DNA of 64,000 nt from Sialis fuliginosa (GCA_961205875.1 OY540810.1:36518001-36582000), one strand, 5' to 3'; shown: positions 23,688-36,908, numbered from the stretch's first letter. Notes: generated from the letters alone by a model not told the origin. Program-made: numbers and translations.

Positions 23688-23987
23688 ATGCCCGGTATGC
23701 TATCTGCTAGGTATTAAATAAATATAAATGACTATCACTCACAGATGTAACGAATGAAATCGTACATATAATGACTTTGACGTATGCGTATTAAGTAGAA
23801 ATCAGCGACTTAAAATAAGTGTTGCCAAGTGTAGATACCTCGTAAAATGCATAGCATTTACATTATTATACATTTATTACTACTGCTTTAAAATATCGAG
23901 CTATTTCATAACAATTTGACTCCTAGCAGTTAGCGTTAGCTGGAAGCTAATTTGCGTGCAAATTCTTTATAATACCGAGTATTATTA
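23688..23987. mobile_element. Possible GGTATTATAAAGAATTTG MITE
   Basis: The right end CAAATTCTTTATAATACCGAG (23967 on) is clear. A candidate left end, ATGCCCGGTATGC, lies at 23690. The pairing is short, so this is tentative. Confidence 0.3.
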
Positions 23988-24937
23988 ACCTATTTGTAAC
24001 ATCTGTCAGTGGTATGACGTTAGAAAATATGTTGCACGTCAAAATACTCGATTCCTATTGGTTTGTTTCAATTTGTTGAGTAGCAACTGACGTCACGTGA
24101 TTTTGAATGAGCATTTTGGCGGGAAAATGTTTCATTTAAATAAAAAAATATTATTTAGAAAAAAAAAACGAAAGAAGTATTTATTATATACATTAAAATT
24201 TAGTCAAATATCCTATTGTTATTAATGACTTTTTTACTTCTTATTTCGTTTGATAATTATAAGTTTAAAGCGAAAAATATATGGTTCTTACCTTCACCTA
24301 TTTAACTGATTCCAAAAATCTCATATTTTATTGAATTTCCGAGTTGGGGATTTTAATAAGTCAAATTAATCGATGCTTTCTTAAATTTTATACTACATAA
24401 TTTCTTCTGAAAAAAAAAATAGTAAGTATTACATTTTTAAAACTGTAAAATGTTAATTGTATGTATACGTTAATTTTACTAAAAATTCCATACGCCATTT
24501 AAATCAAATTTCAACTACATTGCTAAATACCACATTGGTGTTATATTTTATAATATTTATGTGTTTGGAAGTTTTACTCTATCATTTGACTGCGTATTTT
24601 CTCATTAAAAAATATAAATCATAATGAAATATAGCGAACATGTTAATTGTTTTTATGAGCTTCATACCCATTAAAATATAAAACAATGAAAAAATAACAA
24701 CACGTTTTGTTATCAGATACATATAAAAGTGAGTTAGGAATATATTATTCAAACCAGTTATTTATTATGGTTGTGTATTTACTGAAGTATAAAATATCAT
24801 ATAAAATGCATTATTATTTCTACATAAAAAACCCCAGTAATGACACATAAACAACTTTTTGGTTTTTGTAACTTATATCTCATCAAAATTGAAATGAATC
24901 TTAAACGAATTGAATAGCAAATAACTTATGCAAAATA
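23988..24937. other. AT-rich non-coding stretch
   Basis: Near 24040-24125 the wording CCTATTGGTTTG...CTGACGTCACGTGATTTTGA recalls a decayed repeat; similar GTGAATGACGTCACGCC occurs at 34688. No gene seen. Confidence 0.4.
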
Positions 24938-25671
24938 AAGTACTGGCAGCAGCCTTGAATCATACCTAATAGTCCTCAGTACGCCGACCTTTTGGTAATT
25001 TATTACCATACTTCGTGAGTAGCTTCTTTTTGATTAGTCTTCCAACTTTTTTATTTGTGAAAATTCTTAAAAATGGGACATTTTTCGAGCGTGCAGCCGC
25101 TGAATCTTCTGGGCGGTGAACTGGAAAAACGGCCCAAGATATTTGTCGGACAAAATAACCAATGGATTGTAATTAAGATAATATGGTGAGAAAATCAATA
25201 AAAAAAAGTTATCGGACAAAAATAGTGGGGCGATAACCTAGTCTGCCACCTCCAACATTTTAAAATAATGAGGTTATTATAGTTTATTACCAGCTACCTA
25301 AAATTTGTAGGATTATTATTATCATCTAAAAATTTTCCCCGAGTTGTTTCAAATTTTACGATTCTTTATTTTATAACTTTTGTGTCATAGTAGTTATCAT
25401 TTGTAATCATTGGCAAGTGTCCATCACTGGTTGCCCATTACTGGTTTTACTTTATTCATTACTGGAGAAAAAATTAAAATAAAAGGTTATGATTTAAAAA
25501 AAAAAAAAACTATATTTGCGGACTTTTGTAATTAAATTAAATTGATTTAATATAGAGGTACTTATTGTTCCATTAGTAAAATGAGTTCATGGTAATTACA
25601 AAGAAGAAGCTCATCAATACCAAAAATAGTATACCTTGCTCTTAAAACGGTCAAGACTGGTGCCAGTACCT
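24938..25671. mobile_element. AGGTACTGGC-family MITE, 734 bp
   Basis: The left end is TA|AAGTACTGGCAGCAGCC (TA 24936-24937) and the right end GACTGGTGCCAGTACCT|TA (TA 25672-25673). The body shares AGTGTCCATCACTGGTT and TTTTACTTTATTCATTACTG with 36219-36908 and 56005-56421. It includes an extra GC-richer segment at 25060-25150 of unknown origin. Confidence 0.8.
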
Positions 25672-28600
25672 TATTGTGCGACGTAAATTGTACATATAGA
25701 TAGATAAGGGGGGGGGGGGGAGGCTCCTGCACTTAGGCCGCTAGGGTCCATTGTGCCCCCTTGAAGTTACTAAGACTTCACTCTTTGAACAGGTCCGTTG
25801 CTTCCGCGAAGGAATGGTCAGCATAGTTCCATATTGTACATTGTCAACAAAAAAACTTCTTTTAGTTGCAAGTTACAATGTACGAGTTTACATTTAGTTC
25901 CAATTAGTTAGTTTGCGGATTTTTCTCTAAAAGTCGTGTTAATTTTAATCAGAATATTATATTTTCTTGAAAATTAATTATCATAATACATACTAAAGAA
26001 GGCATTCTAAATAGAATTTAAGATCAATGTTATATTTGGACTTTTAAATATAATACACGCCTCTTTAATCCCCATTTACACAATAATATACATAATTGTA
26101 ATTTCTTACACCACCACTGTTGAAGAATTACTGTTGAAGGAAATGTAAAGTTTTAAATTGCGATCATTTTACATACATTAGAATTTTCGTTATTGTAATG
26201 ATCATGGGAGAGATTTTGGAATCAGGTAAACGTTCCCACCATCTATTATCGTCGTTACATTACACTGCACTGTTTCGTTTTCGGTGTAAAAGTTTTGGTA
26301 ATTAATTCGTCAGTGCTCTCGCACGCAAGGAGGTAATGCAAAGATAATGAGAATTTCTGAAATCACAACAGGAGAAGCAGGGTTGGCAAGTGTGACGATT
26401 TAAAAATGTTACTATAGTCTGTTTCATTTAAGACTGCACAGGCACTATTTCGCACTAGTCTAGCCTACAGAATAAAGATAGTAAGAAACGAAAATTGGTA
26501 ACCCATCTTTGTATTATGAATATTAGTTTTCTAATATCCTAATATCGATAATTGATATAATATAATTCAAATGCAACACCCTATATATTTTTATATTTTC
26601 GAACTGCCTATTCAATTCTAAACACAATTTATGAACTACAACTAAATCCAGCCTTAAAGAGTTATTTGAAGATTTTTTAAAATCGTATGATTAATACAAT
26701 TTTACTATAATCCATAAAACAATTCGCTAAAACTAACAAAATTTAACAACATAAAAATCTAGAAATTAAATAAAAATAATAATTTCTAAACCGCTCAATA
26801 TAATCCTACACATACATACTTGTATCAAAATGTCGAAAAAATAAATGCTTTTAGATTATCAATTAAAAACACATAAGTACTTTGTATTTTAAAAAATATA
26901 ACTTTGTTTTGTAACGCACTTATGGGACACCCTGTATAAATGTAACTATTTTCAAAATTTGTTGCTTGTCTATCCTGACAACTTTTGCATTTAAAGTTTT
27001 ATTTCATTTGACACAGTGTTGGGACATCCTGTAGATAATCACGTTTTTACTATACATACCTAAAATTTGAATCAAAATATCCAACCTATTGAATTTCGCA
27101 CATTATACAATTACCGAATCGTTAACGACCTTTTGTTGCAAATATTCGTCGGCATGGCAACTTCGACGCCGCGCCGTTTATCCTATTTAATTAATTCGAC
27201 GCTGACGTCAACGTCCTCTTTGACATCGTGTCCTCTCTCACCTACGTTTCCTTTCTCAAATAATTGACTCTATTCATTGGAGTAAGTCATTCGTTCAGCG
27301 CTAATTTAACTCCGTATTATAAACGCCGCGGTCCATCCATCTCGTATTTGTGTCTAGTATGGTCTACTTGACAGGTCGAATAAAGGGTTTCCAAATGTTG
27401 TATGCAGTGTTAATATCTTTAATTTTAATAAATGAAAAATACATATAGGTACATACATATAAAGTATATGTATTCTTACGTTTAACTCAAAATATTTGTT
27501 TTGTTCTGATGATTAATAAAAATCTAATTCTGTTTATTTTTACAATTAACTGTTAAAGAAAACGGCGAAGTCCTTTTTAAACGAATCAGCGTTTTACTAT
27601 GTATACTAAAGAAAGATATTTTTTGCAGGACTGTAAAATTTGTTCACAAAAAAAACTAATTAAATTGTGTAGACAAAAGACATTTCTTGTAAAACTTCAG
27701 TTTACAGTGTCAACATAATCATAATATAAACACTCCTTTAATTAATTTGAAGAAACCTATTCAAATTGGCAAAAACAAAGAACGGTCTGGTAACAAGATA
27801 GAAATAAACCTGATTGTATAAATATCGGTAATGTGGGTATCTGTACGGTAGGTGGCTAGTATACGCGATACGTATTGTCACCGACATCAAAGCTTCTCAA
27901 TAGATTGAATTTCCGTTTTGTTCAAATAAGTACAACGCCCGAAGATATTTCCTTCGTTTACGGAAAATGGCAACTACCAAGTTTCACCTCATCTGAAAGG
28001 CTTTTAATTCATTTTGTACTGTATTTATTTGACACATGGCCGCAAGACATAACGGCAGAATGCGAATATAAACATTGCTGTTTGAATAGTTTGTTTTAGT
28101 CGATATTTATTTTATTTTTGCAAGTTATAATTCAATTATTCAGACGAAGTTTTATTTGAATTATTGACTTTTAATTTATAAATTTTTTTGTTGCCTATTT
28201 TTAGTTTGCTAAAAGTTGTGCAATAATTAATTAAATGGTAAATGTATTAATTCAAGAATAAATAACAAGATGAATATATCAAGTGAACGTTAATTAGTAT
28301 ACCTACTATGTAACTTTATATGAACAGTACGGTAGAATATGATTATATGATTTTAATATACAGGATGTTTAAATAAAATCGGTACTTTTGTTACCCCGAA
28401 ATAAATCGAATGTAAACGTTTAAGGGATTAAAAAATCCTATGAAATGGGGATACTCGCCTTAGGATGATTTTAAAATACATCACCCTAATGTACCTTAAT
28501 CTAAGAAGAAAAACAAGACACTTTTGACTGAAATTTAACAAAATCATTAAGGATTTTTTGACTTTCAAGATTTTTTTACTCGATATAATCGATTTCGGTT

Positions 28601-28689
28601 CAGTTACTACGTTCAATAAAATTCATTTGATACATAATGTAGAGAATAATATTATCTATAGTTTATATCCCATTCATTTTATTATATTT
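25672..28689. other. Non-coding stretch with dispersed repeat fragments
   Basis: No gene is supported. A 12-base G run lies at about 25709. A dispersed repeat starting CTATAGTCTGTTTCATTTAA lies at 26411 (shared with 56992). Mariner-type end motifs (GGGACACCCTGTA) occur near 26922 and (GGGACATCCTGTA) near 27022. CAGGATGTTTAAATAAAATC at 28364 is another solo end. A GC-richer part at 27140-27260 has only Ser/Thr-rich low-complexity open frame. Confidence 0.4.
26411..26575. repeat. Dispersed repeat shared with 56992-57185
   Basis: CTATAGTCTGTTTCATTTAA, CTTTGTATTATGAATATTAG and CTAATAT...GATAAT...ATAATATA occur in the same order in both places. The ends are not defined. Confidence 0.6.
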
Positions 28690-29414
28690 TGCTTCCTCGT
28701 AATATCGAAGATACGAGAAGCTATGTGATCGTTTCAGATTGAGACAAAAAAAATGTTCTCCGATTTCAAAATTTTAAATTGATTTATCAGTTTCACGTCA
28801 GGAAAACACTTTTCATTCCGTGTTTGTCTGTCTGTCCGTCCGTCCGTCCATCCGTCTGTCCCCTGAATCCTTGTCACACGCATAACTCATGAACCACTGG
28901 ACCAATATTGTTGAAACTTGGTCGGATGGTTGGGTCTGGCTTGAGGACGGTCCCATTTCATAATCATCAAAATCTTGTATAATGGGAAGGGGTGACATTC
29001 CAAAATATTAATTTTTTCAAGATATCTCAAGAACGACGCATGTTACGTCAAAATTTTATAGAATATTTTTTGTAGAGCATTAAATAATATAGGTCTACAG
29101 CGTTTGTTGTAAAATATTGTAATATATTTAAAAAATCGTGTTTTTTAATTTTTTTAATTGATATTTACTTTGATATATTAACTGTCATTTTGACGTTGGC
29201 ATAAATTTAAATTTAGATTGAAATTGTCAAAAAATAAAAAATATACAAAAAAATATTCAGGTGCGTCTTAAGAAAAATTTCGAACTAATATTTTTTAGTA
29301 AAATTGTATAAAAATTAAATGGTTAACCAATTCTAAGCAATTTATCTGAACATCGGTTTTTATTTAAATTAATCAATAATTAATTATTTTTGGTGAATTT
29401 AGCAGGAGGAAGCA
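28690..29414. mobile_element. TGCTTCCTCG-family MITE, copy 2 (725 bp)
   Basis: TGCTTCCTCG at 28690 and GGAGGAAGCA ending 29414. The body is closely similar to 13752-14550 (ATATCGAAGATACGAGAAGC, CTTGTCACACGCATAACTCA, TTTATCTGAACA) but without the expanded 20-bp array. Confidence 0.85.
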
Positions 29415-30234
29415 CTGCATTACTTTTTATATTTGTTATCTGCGTATACTTTTTACATATCATTAAATTTGTACTTTATTTTTTTCGATCGCGTATATAT
29501 TTAGTATGTACAATCTTCACTCTACTATAACATACTATTCTCACAATAATCCACAAGAAATATCTTCGTGTTCTTATTGTCTTTCCAACTTGCATCCATT
29601 ACCCCGTTCATTGTTCACATCTCGTGACCTCTGTTTTGCAGTAAATGGGTTTTAGGTTTGACGAGTAACCGGTCTCTTCCCTTTTAATTCATGCAAAGTC
29701 ACACTTGAGTACACCCACACCCACTCACACATACATACACACTCAGGGTCCCTGTCGCATGGAATGCGTTGATAAAGGCAAGTTAAATATTTGATGGGGT
29801 GATGAATGCGAAAATTGAGTGAATTTCGTCGTGTCCCTGAATACGATGAGCATCAGGGAATTCATTTAAAATTTGTCGCGCTGTTCCCTCACCCAACCCC
29901 CTCTTTTGGCATGAACTTACGATGATGGAAATTTGTCCTGTGTATGGCCGAAACGTGTCTGGACCGGAATATTTAATAAATGTGTGTGTCTGACGATGCT
30001 GTACAAAGTTTTATAAGATTCAAGGATATGACAGGATATTAAAATTTTTTATCAAATATATTAAAGTTTTTTTTGGAAGCTTTGAACTGAATTTAATAAG
30101 AATAAACAAAATGATAAAATAAGGTTTTTTCGTAGTACTTACATGAACGTTCTAACAATAAAAAAATTATTTTACAATGTTTCATTTATAAATTTCAAAA
30201 TATCTTAATAGTTTCGAATAAGTTTTATTTTTTG
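29415..30234. other. Single-copy-looking non-coding stretch
   Basis: Positions 29560-29990 are GC-richer (GTGACCTCTGTTTTGCAG, CACCCAACCCCCTCTTTTGG, TGGCCGAAACGTGTCTGGAC) and show no repeat partner here. No coding frame of substance. A regulatory or decayed sequence are both possible. Confidence 0.35.
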
Positions 30235-30400
30235 GGTTTTTAGGGTTTCGTACCGAAATCAGAAAAAAATAATACATGGGGGCATCACTGTGTTTGTCTG
30301 TCTGTTTCTGCCTATCACAATCTTCTTACTATTGAACCGTTTGACCTAAAAAGCTGAGATTTAATAATACAATTGAATTATAGAAATTTTTTTATGGTTT
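30235..30400 (+). repeat. TAGGGTTTCGTACC-type interspersed repeat, fragment
   Basis: TTTTTAGGGTTTCGTACCGA opens the repeat, followed by GTTTGTCTGTCTGTTTCTGC and AACCGTTTGACCTAAAAAGC. The same succession occurs at 61725-61835, and a reversed relative sits in intron 1. Confidence 0.65.
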
Positions 30401-31073
30401 TGACGCTTTTTAAGTGAATTTTTCTAGAAGTCGTAGTGAGAAAAATCTGAAAAATCAAGAACATATGGCTCATTTCTGACTATATAATATTTAAATACAT
30501 ATCTTTATATACCTATTATTATGTAATAAATATCTATATATGATTAGGTACATGCATAAATAAATTAGTATAGGTATATTATTACAATTAACTACTAATA
30601 TTAACATATCAAAGTACTTTTTCAATTATGACAGTAATTTGTATAATTATTAACCATTTCGTTTGTAATTTGTGTTGTCGTTCTACAAAATACACAATTT
30701 ATAAACAATTGTAAAGAAACAGTATTATTTTTACGAGTTATAATTCTAAGTTTAAATCTGAATGATGCACTTGAGGAACATATAACAAACGTCTACGTGC
30801 TGTGTTGAGTTTCTTCGAGAATTTAGTACTGCTGGATATAAAGTATAGCGTCGTAATTTTATATAATCAAATTATAATAAAACTTAAGTATAATGAAGAA
30901 CCAGGGTCGTATTTAATTTATTTACTACACTTTGTATGGGACACGGTAATTTAATTGAAATATACACGTTTTATTATTATATTTTATGGTGAAGATGTTA
31001 AGCAGTTTAGGTTGTATTAATTCAAAATATTATTTTTTAGTTGACGGTAGTAAAATATTCTGCTTTTAATTTT
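30401..31073. other. AT-rich non-coding stretch
   Basis: No gene or structured repeat recognised. Confidence 0.45.
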
Positions 31074-31366
31074 TTTGAAGATATTACGAATTTTGGGATG
31101 TCACCCTTCCCCCTTACACAAGATTTTGATGATTTTGAAATGGGACCGTCCTCAAGCCATCCAACCAAGTTCAGTGGTCCAAGGATTCAGAGGACAGACA
31201 CATAGACACACAGACAGACATACAGACATGGAAAGAAAAGTGTTTGTCTTGACCTGAAACTAAAAAATCAATTTAAAATTTGGGAAATCGGAGAACAATT
31301 TTTTTGTCTCATTTTAAAACAGTCTCAAAACTTCTCGTGGCTTCGATATTGCGAAAAAGTAATTTA
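31074..31366 (-). repeat. TGCTTCCTCG-family MITE, truncated reversed copy
   Basis: The reverse complement of the left part of 13752-14550: GATGATTTTGAAATGGGACC, CAGACAGACATACAGACATG and CGTGGCTTCGATATTGCGA are recognisable. The left end is decayed to GCGAAAAAG and the right half is missing. Confidence 0.8.
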
Positions 31367-31484
31367 AGATATTATGGATTTTTATAATTTTATTAATTTC
31401 AATCAAAATATGTATTTTTAGAATTTATTTCAATGTTTTTGCTTCAAACTGTTCGGTAGCTACCCAGGAAATGTTTTTAGATCT

Positions 31485-31775
31485 GAAGTGATCAAATCAG
31501 ATCTTGATTGATCGGTATTTTGAGACAAGGTCTTATTTGTTCACTGGTTTTGATCTTTGGAGACCTGCAAAGAGCTACAAAGATCTACAATGATCTACAA
31601 AGATCTAAAGCGATCTACAAAGATCTAAAACGATCTACAAAGATCTCTGAAGATCTTTGATCTCTGAAGATCTTTGTAACGTTGAAAACTTATGAATTGA
31701 AATCTCTATCACGATCTACAATGATATTTAGAGATCTTTGTAGATCGTTGTAGATCTTTGCAATTGATTTGACTA
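31485..31775. repeat. GATC-rich array with exact 10-bp period, two orientations
   Basis: From 31561 to about 31660 consecutive decamers of the type AGATCTACAA (variants TGATCTACAA, CGATCTACAA, AGATCTAAAG) run head to tail, about ten units. At 31731-31760 three units of the reverse form (GAGATCTTTG, TAGATCGTTG, TAGATCTTTG) follow. Looser GATC motifs flank the array from 31485. Confidence 0.85.
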
Positions 31776-33793
31776 ATCTCTTAACTTCACTTTAGGGTTC
31801 ATATCCAAATTGCTATAAACTTTAGATTACTTCTGTTATTGAAACCGCGCATTCCAACTTGAATACAAAAACTTTGAAAAACACTTCCAATTAATAAATA
31901 ATAACATTTATTTATGACTCAATTCCATATTGTTGATATTACAGTGTTGAATGATTTTCTAGCATCTCTAATGTTCGTACGATAACATTTATATCCGCTA
32001 ATGTACATCTCATGACCTGATTGTATTGCAGCAAGTACTGCATCTGTTCAACACGACCCTGCATAGAACAATACACAGCAAAATCATTACTGTAAGCCGC
32101 GAAATACACCCAACGGTCATAAACTCGAGGCGTACACAGTAAAAGTTATTTTCTTGAGAGTGAATGAGAACTTTTACAACCGTTAAGTGTAATATAATAA
32201 CGTTATATCGCTGAATATGATGTAGATGTTGTATTTGTAATGGTACCAGTGAAGCACTTTTCAGATCATGAATGTATAAATAATAAATAAGTACCATCAA
32301 AAATTCAGTTTTACATTTTATGGCATATCAAATAGCACCGGCATGCCATTTACTTTAATCTTTTAGAAGTTAGAAATAGGGGGCTGTGTTCTTCTTTCGC
32401 CTCTGTGTCTACAATGGGGGAGTTACGATGTTTGACTTCGTTTAAATTGTTTGAACAGTGTTTTTTGATGGGACAAGATTTAGGATTTTTATTGGATGGA
32501 GTTGACATGTGTTTAAAATTTCAATGCGTGAGATAGTTATTGCCGTTTCCTTCGTTTTTGCCATGAATATTGTTATATTATGTAGATAAGAAGATATACG
32601 TACTTATTATAATTCTAAATTTAAATTCAAAACAAGCTTAAAATGAATGTTTAAAAAAATACAATGTTTAAATTATTCTTAAATTGCCGACCAGGTTTTC
32701 AGTCAAAAAGACTAATTCTTGATAAACATGTTGGTTGCTAGTATAGACCACATGTTACTAAAATTACAATATGAATAGTAATTTTTGCGTGCAGGATCGA
32801 AATCTATATTATTGGTATAGTTTACATAATTTGTTATACCTACCAATAAAAAATATACTTTTAATAAAAAATTTAAGTATCGAATAAAAAAATACAAACA
32901 ATTGAAATGAAATAATTTGTATAGCACTTAAATATTAAAAATTGCGTATTTTAAAAATTACAATGGAGATTGAAAAAGTTACTGAATTGACAGTACGTGT
33001 TAAAACCAATAGTATTTATGATATAAAATTGAAATTTTTAATCGATAACTGTAATTTTTATTAAAAAATCGGCTCAATTTTTTTGAAAACAGTATTGAAT
33101 GTTAACAAAGAGCAAACGATGATGAAAGAGCTTACCAGACAAACAAAAGTAACAATTACATGATGACTTCTTTTGAAATGTCACACTATGTGTATGCTCT
33201 GTCTGCGTCCGAATGTAATATCCTATGCTCGCCATTTTAATATAGCTGACAACCGGCTTTCATTGTCTCATATAAACTGCACCTCAAATGGAATCGTTAT
33301 GAATTTAAATAACGATATTTACACAACAAAGTCAAAGTGTATGAATAAATATAAAAATTTGAATAGATTTTGTACATCAATGTGTGTTTTAAAATCACAG
33401 GCTTTTCAAAAATAACTATTGGAAATAAAATTATTAAACATATTTTATAATTACCATGTTTGGCTTTTTTTCCCCTTATTTTTATTTTTTAAATACAAAA
33501 ATATTCGTTTAAAAATGTATAAGAACGTTAAAAATCGGTTCAGTAATTGATGTGACGTGAGTTATGAGTAACACACTTTTGGCTGGTATTATAAAGAATT
33601 TAATCTAGACCATGTTTTTTTCATTTTTATTATAATACGAATATTTTCATATGAAATATATTTTTTGTATTTTCTTTCTTAGAACAATTAAATCAAAACT
33701 TATTTTTTTCTTAACGTATATCTACGCATTTAGGTTATAACAGGAGACTGTTATTGATTATACCTATGATTAATACTAACTTTGTACAAAATC
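31776..33793. other. Non-coding stretch
   Basis: No gene is supported. Open frames of 60-96 codons (32010-32300 minus, 33173-33415 plus) have no domain, splice or codon support. GGCTGGTATTATAAAGAATT at 33571 is a solo MITE end. Confidence 0.4.
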
Positions 33794-34012
33794 AAGGTAA
33801 GTAAATACACGGTTTGCCTCAGTAGCTTTTGACCAATCAGCTTGGGTACTCCAGATGACGTATTTTCCCCTTCTCGCGTCGAGTTACAAGGCTATATTTG
33901 TTATGATTGGGTACATCATTCCCCCTCTTCACATTTGGGAACACCAGATGACATATTTCTCTCTTTCGTGTCGAGCTACTGAGGCTACCATGTACTTTAC
34001 ATACCTTGACAA
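33794..34012. mobile_element. Small inverted-repeat element with internal duplication
   Basis: TCAAGGTAAGTAAATACACG...CCTCAGTAGCT is mirrored by AGCTACTGAGG...CTTTACATACCTTGA. Inside, a segment with CCAGATGACGTATTTT...TCGCGTCGAG recurs as CCAGATGACATATTT...TCGTGTCGAG about 115 bp later. No coding sequence. Confidence 0.65.
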
Positions 34013-36218
34013 AAAATTTGAATTGATACTTTAAAAGACTTCATAAGACGAGGAGCTGTTGGAGGAGGTCTAGAAGCAGTCGAAAATCAGTGTTGTTTTA
34101 TAAAAAAAATAATAATTAAATTTATTTACTTCCGTTTTCATTACAAATTTAGAGTTTTTTTATATTTCAAATTATTTACGCTTTGTTTATTTATACTGGA
34201 ATTAATTTATGATGACAATGTAGGTATTTAAAAAAATATTGAAATATCATTTGAGTATTTAAATATATAGCTTTGATTTCAATTGTACAAAAAATGAATC
34301 ATAAATTGAAGTATCTGAAATAGAACTCAATGAACTCGGTAATTAGTAACTGTTCATTAGAGAATATAACAACTCATTGCCAGAACAGTAATGAGAGAAA
34401 TACAAACATAGCATAATAATATAAAATTTAATAACACGACAACTACTAATATACGACATGAAACTGTTGTACATACAGTACAGGTACTGAATAGTGCCAA
34501 TATCAGTGGCGTTCGTAACGGAAAAAAAATCATTTATTTATCTTTTTTCCAATATCTTTGAATAAGCATGATGCCCGTAAAAAAGTATCACTGAAATTAT
34601 GATTTTAAATAATGAAAAAGGTTAAAAAAATTCTAAAAAGTGTATTTATTTTTATATTAAAAGCGAGATTAATATACACCAATCAGAGTGAATGACGTCA
34701 CGCCTTATTAAACATAATTTTTGTTTCATTAATATCTGCATTGTTTATGAATTATTTTGTGATTTTAAATTATCAATTTGCTCAGTTTTGTGTTACCAAA
34801 ACGAGAAATGTTAGCAATGGAACAAGGATTTATTATTGTTGACAACCTGCGAGCGTTTGGGCGTCAAATTCAAAATTAGTTTTAAGAGGGTCAATTTTTG
34901 TGATTAAACCTTTATTTTCTGCAGAAATAAGTATTTTTTTGGAAATAGGAGACACGTAAGATTATCATCGAGTAGTTTTTTTTAAATTAGGCATCATGGC
35001 TACTATACGAATGAAAATCATTAGCAAAACTGGTATTTTTGAAATATGATTTTCGACGCATCAGATTTAAATAAATGTAGAAAATATTATTATCTATATA
35101 ATATAGCAGAGTATAACGAATCGTTTTCAATATATTCTGTTCTGTATGAATACATTCATTATTATCATTATTGACTACAAATGCAGATAATTATGTTTTC
35201 GCAATGACTTAATTTCATAAACGAGCCGTCACTGATTAAATGATATATGAAATAATACCCGGGAATGGGTTATGGGTTCCCAGAACTGCAGTTCAAATGA
35301 TTTTTCTGCGCACGAACATACGGAAATGTGTTCTGCATGTGTAGATATTATTAAGCATCATTGCGACAATTTATATAATTGTTTTTAATAACGGAATTGA
35401 CGTTGTACGTGCAATACTAACGTGTCAATTATTTCTATTTTTATTGTACGTTTTACCTGCAATACATTTCTATTTGCATAGATTTTTTTTATTAAATGTA
35501 GAAACCTAAAAAAAATATTTTTACAATAATCACGAATCTCGACTCATAAAACGTGAATTTATTAATGATATTATTTTAGGTGTGTTAATTAATATTAATA
35601 AATTTTCGCAGGAAATTTAATTTTCCACTTATCGTTAATTGATTTTCTGGCACCACATTCTAAGGTGAATGATTTCATTTTGCTCTTTGGGAAATTTAGA
35701 TATTGTTAAAGATATTAAAGACATTATTTCATTGATTTTCGGCTTTATCATCAGTAGATCAATTGTTTTATTTTTTGACTATAAACGAATGATTTTTTTG
35801 TTACACGAATACGTTTTTTTTAAGTGAAGCTTCTTTAGCGAGCCAGTGAATTGGAATGACCTTTGTGTACTGCTTATGCGTCAAAATAATACCTTAGCTT
35901 TATTTATTTAATTCGCATGGTTAATGAAAACAAAATAAGTTTCACTTCAACACAATCTTTTTCTGAAGCAATTTCTTATAATTTAATAAATAAATTTGAC
36001 GTTATAAGCCCACGTTTTGTTTTTCATTAAAATGCCCCGCAAATATTTGATATACATTTACAATTTTTTAAGACAAATAAAAAACTTCCATCCATTAGAC
36101 AATTTTTTCTGAAATTTGATACATCTCTCCTTATACAAAATTGGATCGCTAAGCTGATTTTGTATTCTTATAAAAGCTATCAAAGTATGACAGAGAGAGA
36201 ATGTTTTGTTTTTATATA
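34013..36218. other. Non-coding stretch
   Basis: AT-rich and without recognised genes or paired ends. TACCCGGGAATGGGTTATGG at 35257 is an isolated GC-rich word. Confidence 0.45.
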
Positions 36219-36908
36219 AGGTACTGGCGCCAGTCTTGGATATGACTCCAGTAATGGCTAATTTTTTAATTAAATGTACTGAATTAGAAATATTTGTTGA
36301 TATTTGATTACTACCATTTCTGAATATTAATCTATATACATTTAACTGTCTTACAGCGTGATTTGATGACAATCGGCCAGTAGGTGTCAAAATGGCCGAT
36401 TGTCATCAAATCACGCTGTAAGACAGTTAAATGTATATAGATTTATATTCAGAAATAGTAGTAATATTTCTGAATATTAATCTATATACATTTAACTGTC
36501 TTACAGCGTGATTTGATGATAATCGGCCAGTAGGTGTCAAAATGGCGGATATTTATAAGTATAATTTATTTATTAATTATTATATTATCATAGCAACTGC
36601 TTTACATTGTTTCAAATTTGACGATTCTTTCTTTTATATCATTTTGTGATCATTAGCAAGTATCCATCACTGCGTGCTCATTACTGGTTTTACTTTACCC
36701 ATTTCTGGAGAAAAAACATAAACAAAATAAAAAGCTATAATTTAAAAAAACAAAGTATATTTGCGTACTTTGGTAATAAAATTGATTAAATAAAGAGTTA
36801 CTTGTTTTATTAGTAACATGAGTTCATAAGAATTACAAAAAAGAAACTCGCCAATCACAAAAACAGTAAACCTTACTCTTATAGCGGCCATAACTGGCGC
36901 CAGTACTT
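36219..36908. mobile_element. AGGTACTGGC-family MITE, 690 bp, rearranged inside
   Basis: TA|AGGTACTGGCGCCAGTC (TA 36217-36218) and AACTGGCGCCAGTACTT|TA (TA 36909-36910) are the ends. The interior carries a forward-inverted-forward triplication of a segment containing CAGCGTGATTTGATGACAAT (see 36316-36548). No transposase. Confidence 0.88.
36316..36548. repeat. 64-bp palindrome and direct third copy inside the MITE
   Basis: Arms 36316-36379 and 36393-36456 are inverted with a single mismatch around a 13-nt loop (GTAGGTGTCAAAA). A third copy, in the original direction, follows at 36465-36548 with one change (GATGATAATC for GATGACAATC). The equivalent segment occurs only once in the copy at 63493-63953. 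Confidence 0.9.

Noticed and set aside
26900-27035. A further TA-flanked MITE between GGGACACCCTGTA and GGGACATCCTGTA
   Set aside because: The two ends point the same way rather than being inverted, so no element could be bounded.
36058-36390. 110-codon minus-strand open frame
   Set aside because: Most of it is the AGGTACTGGC-family MITE and its inverted segment; it has no coding character.
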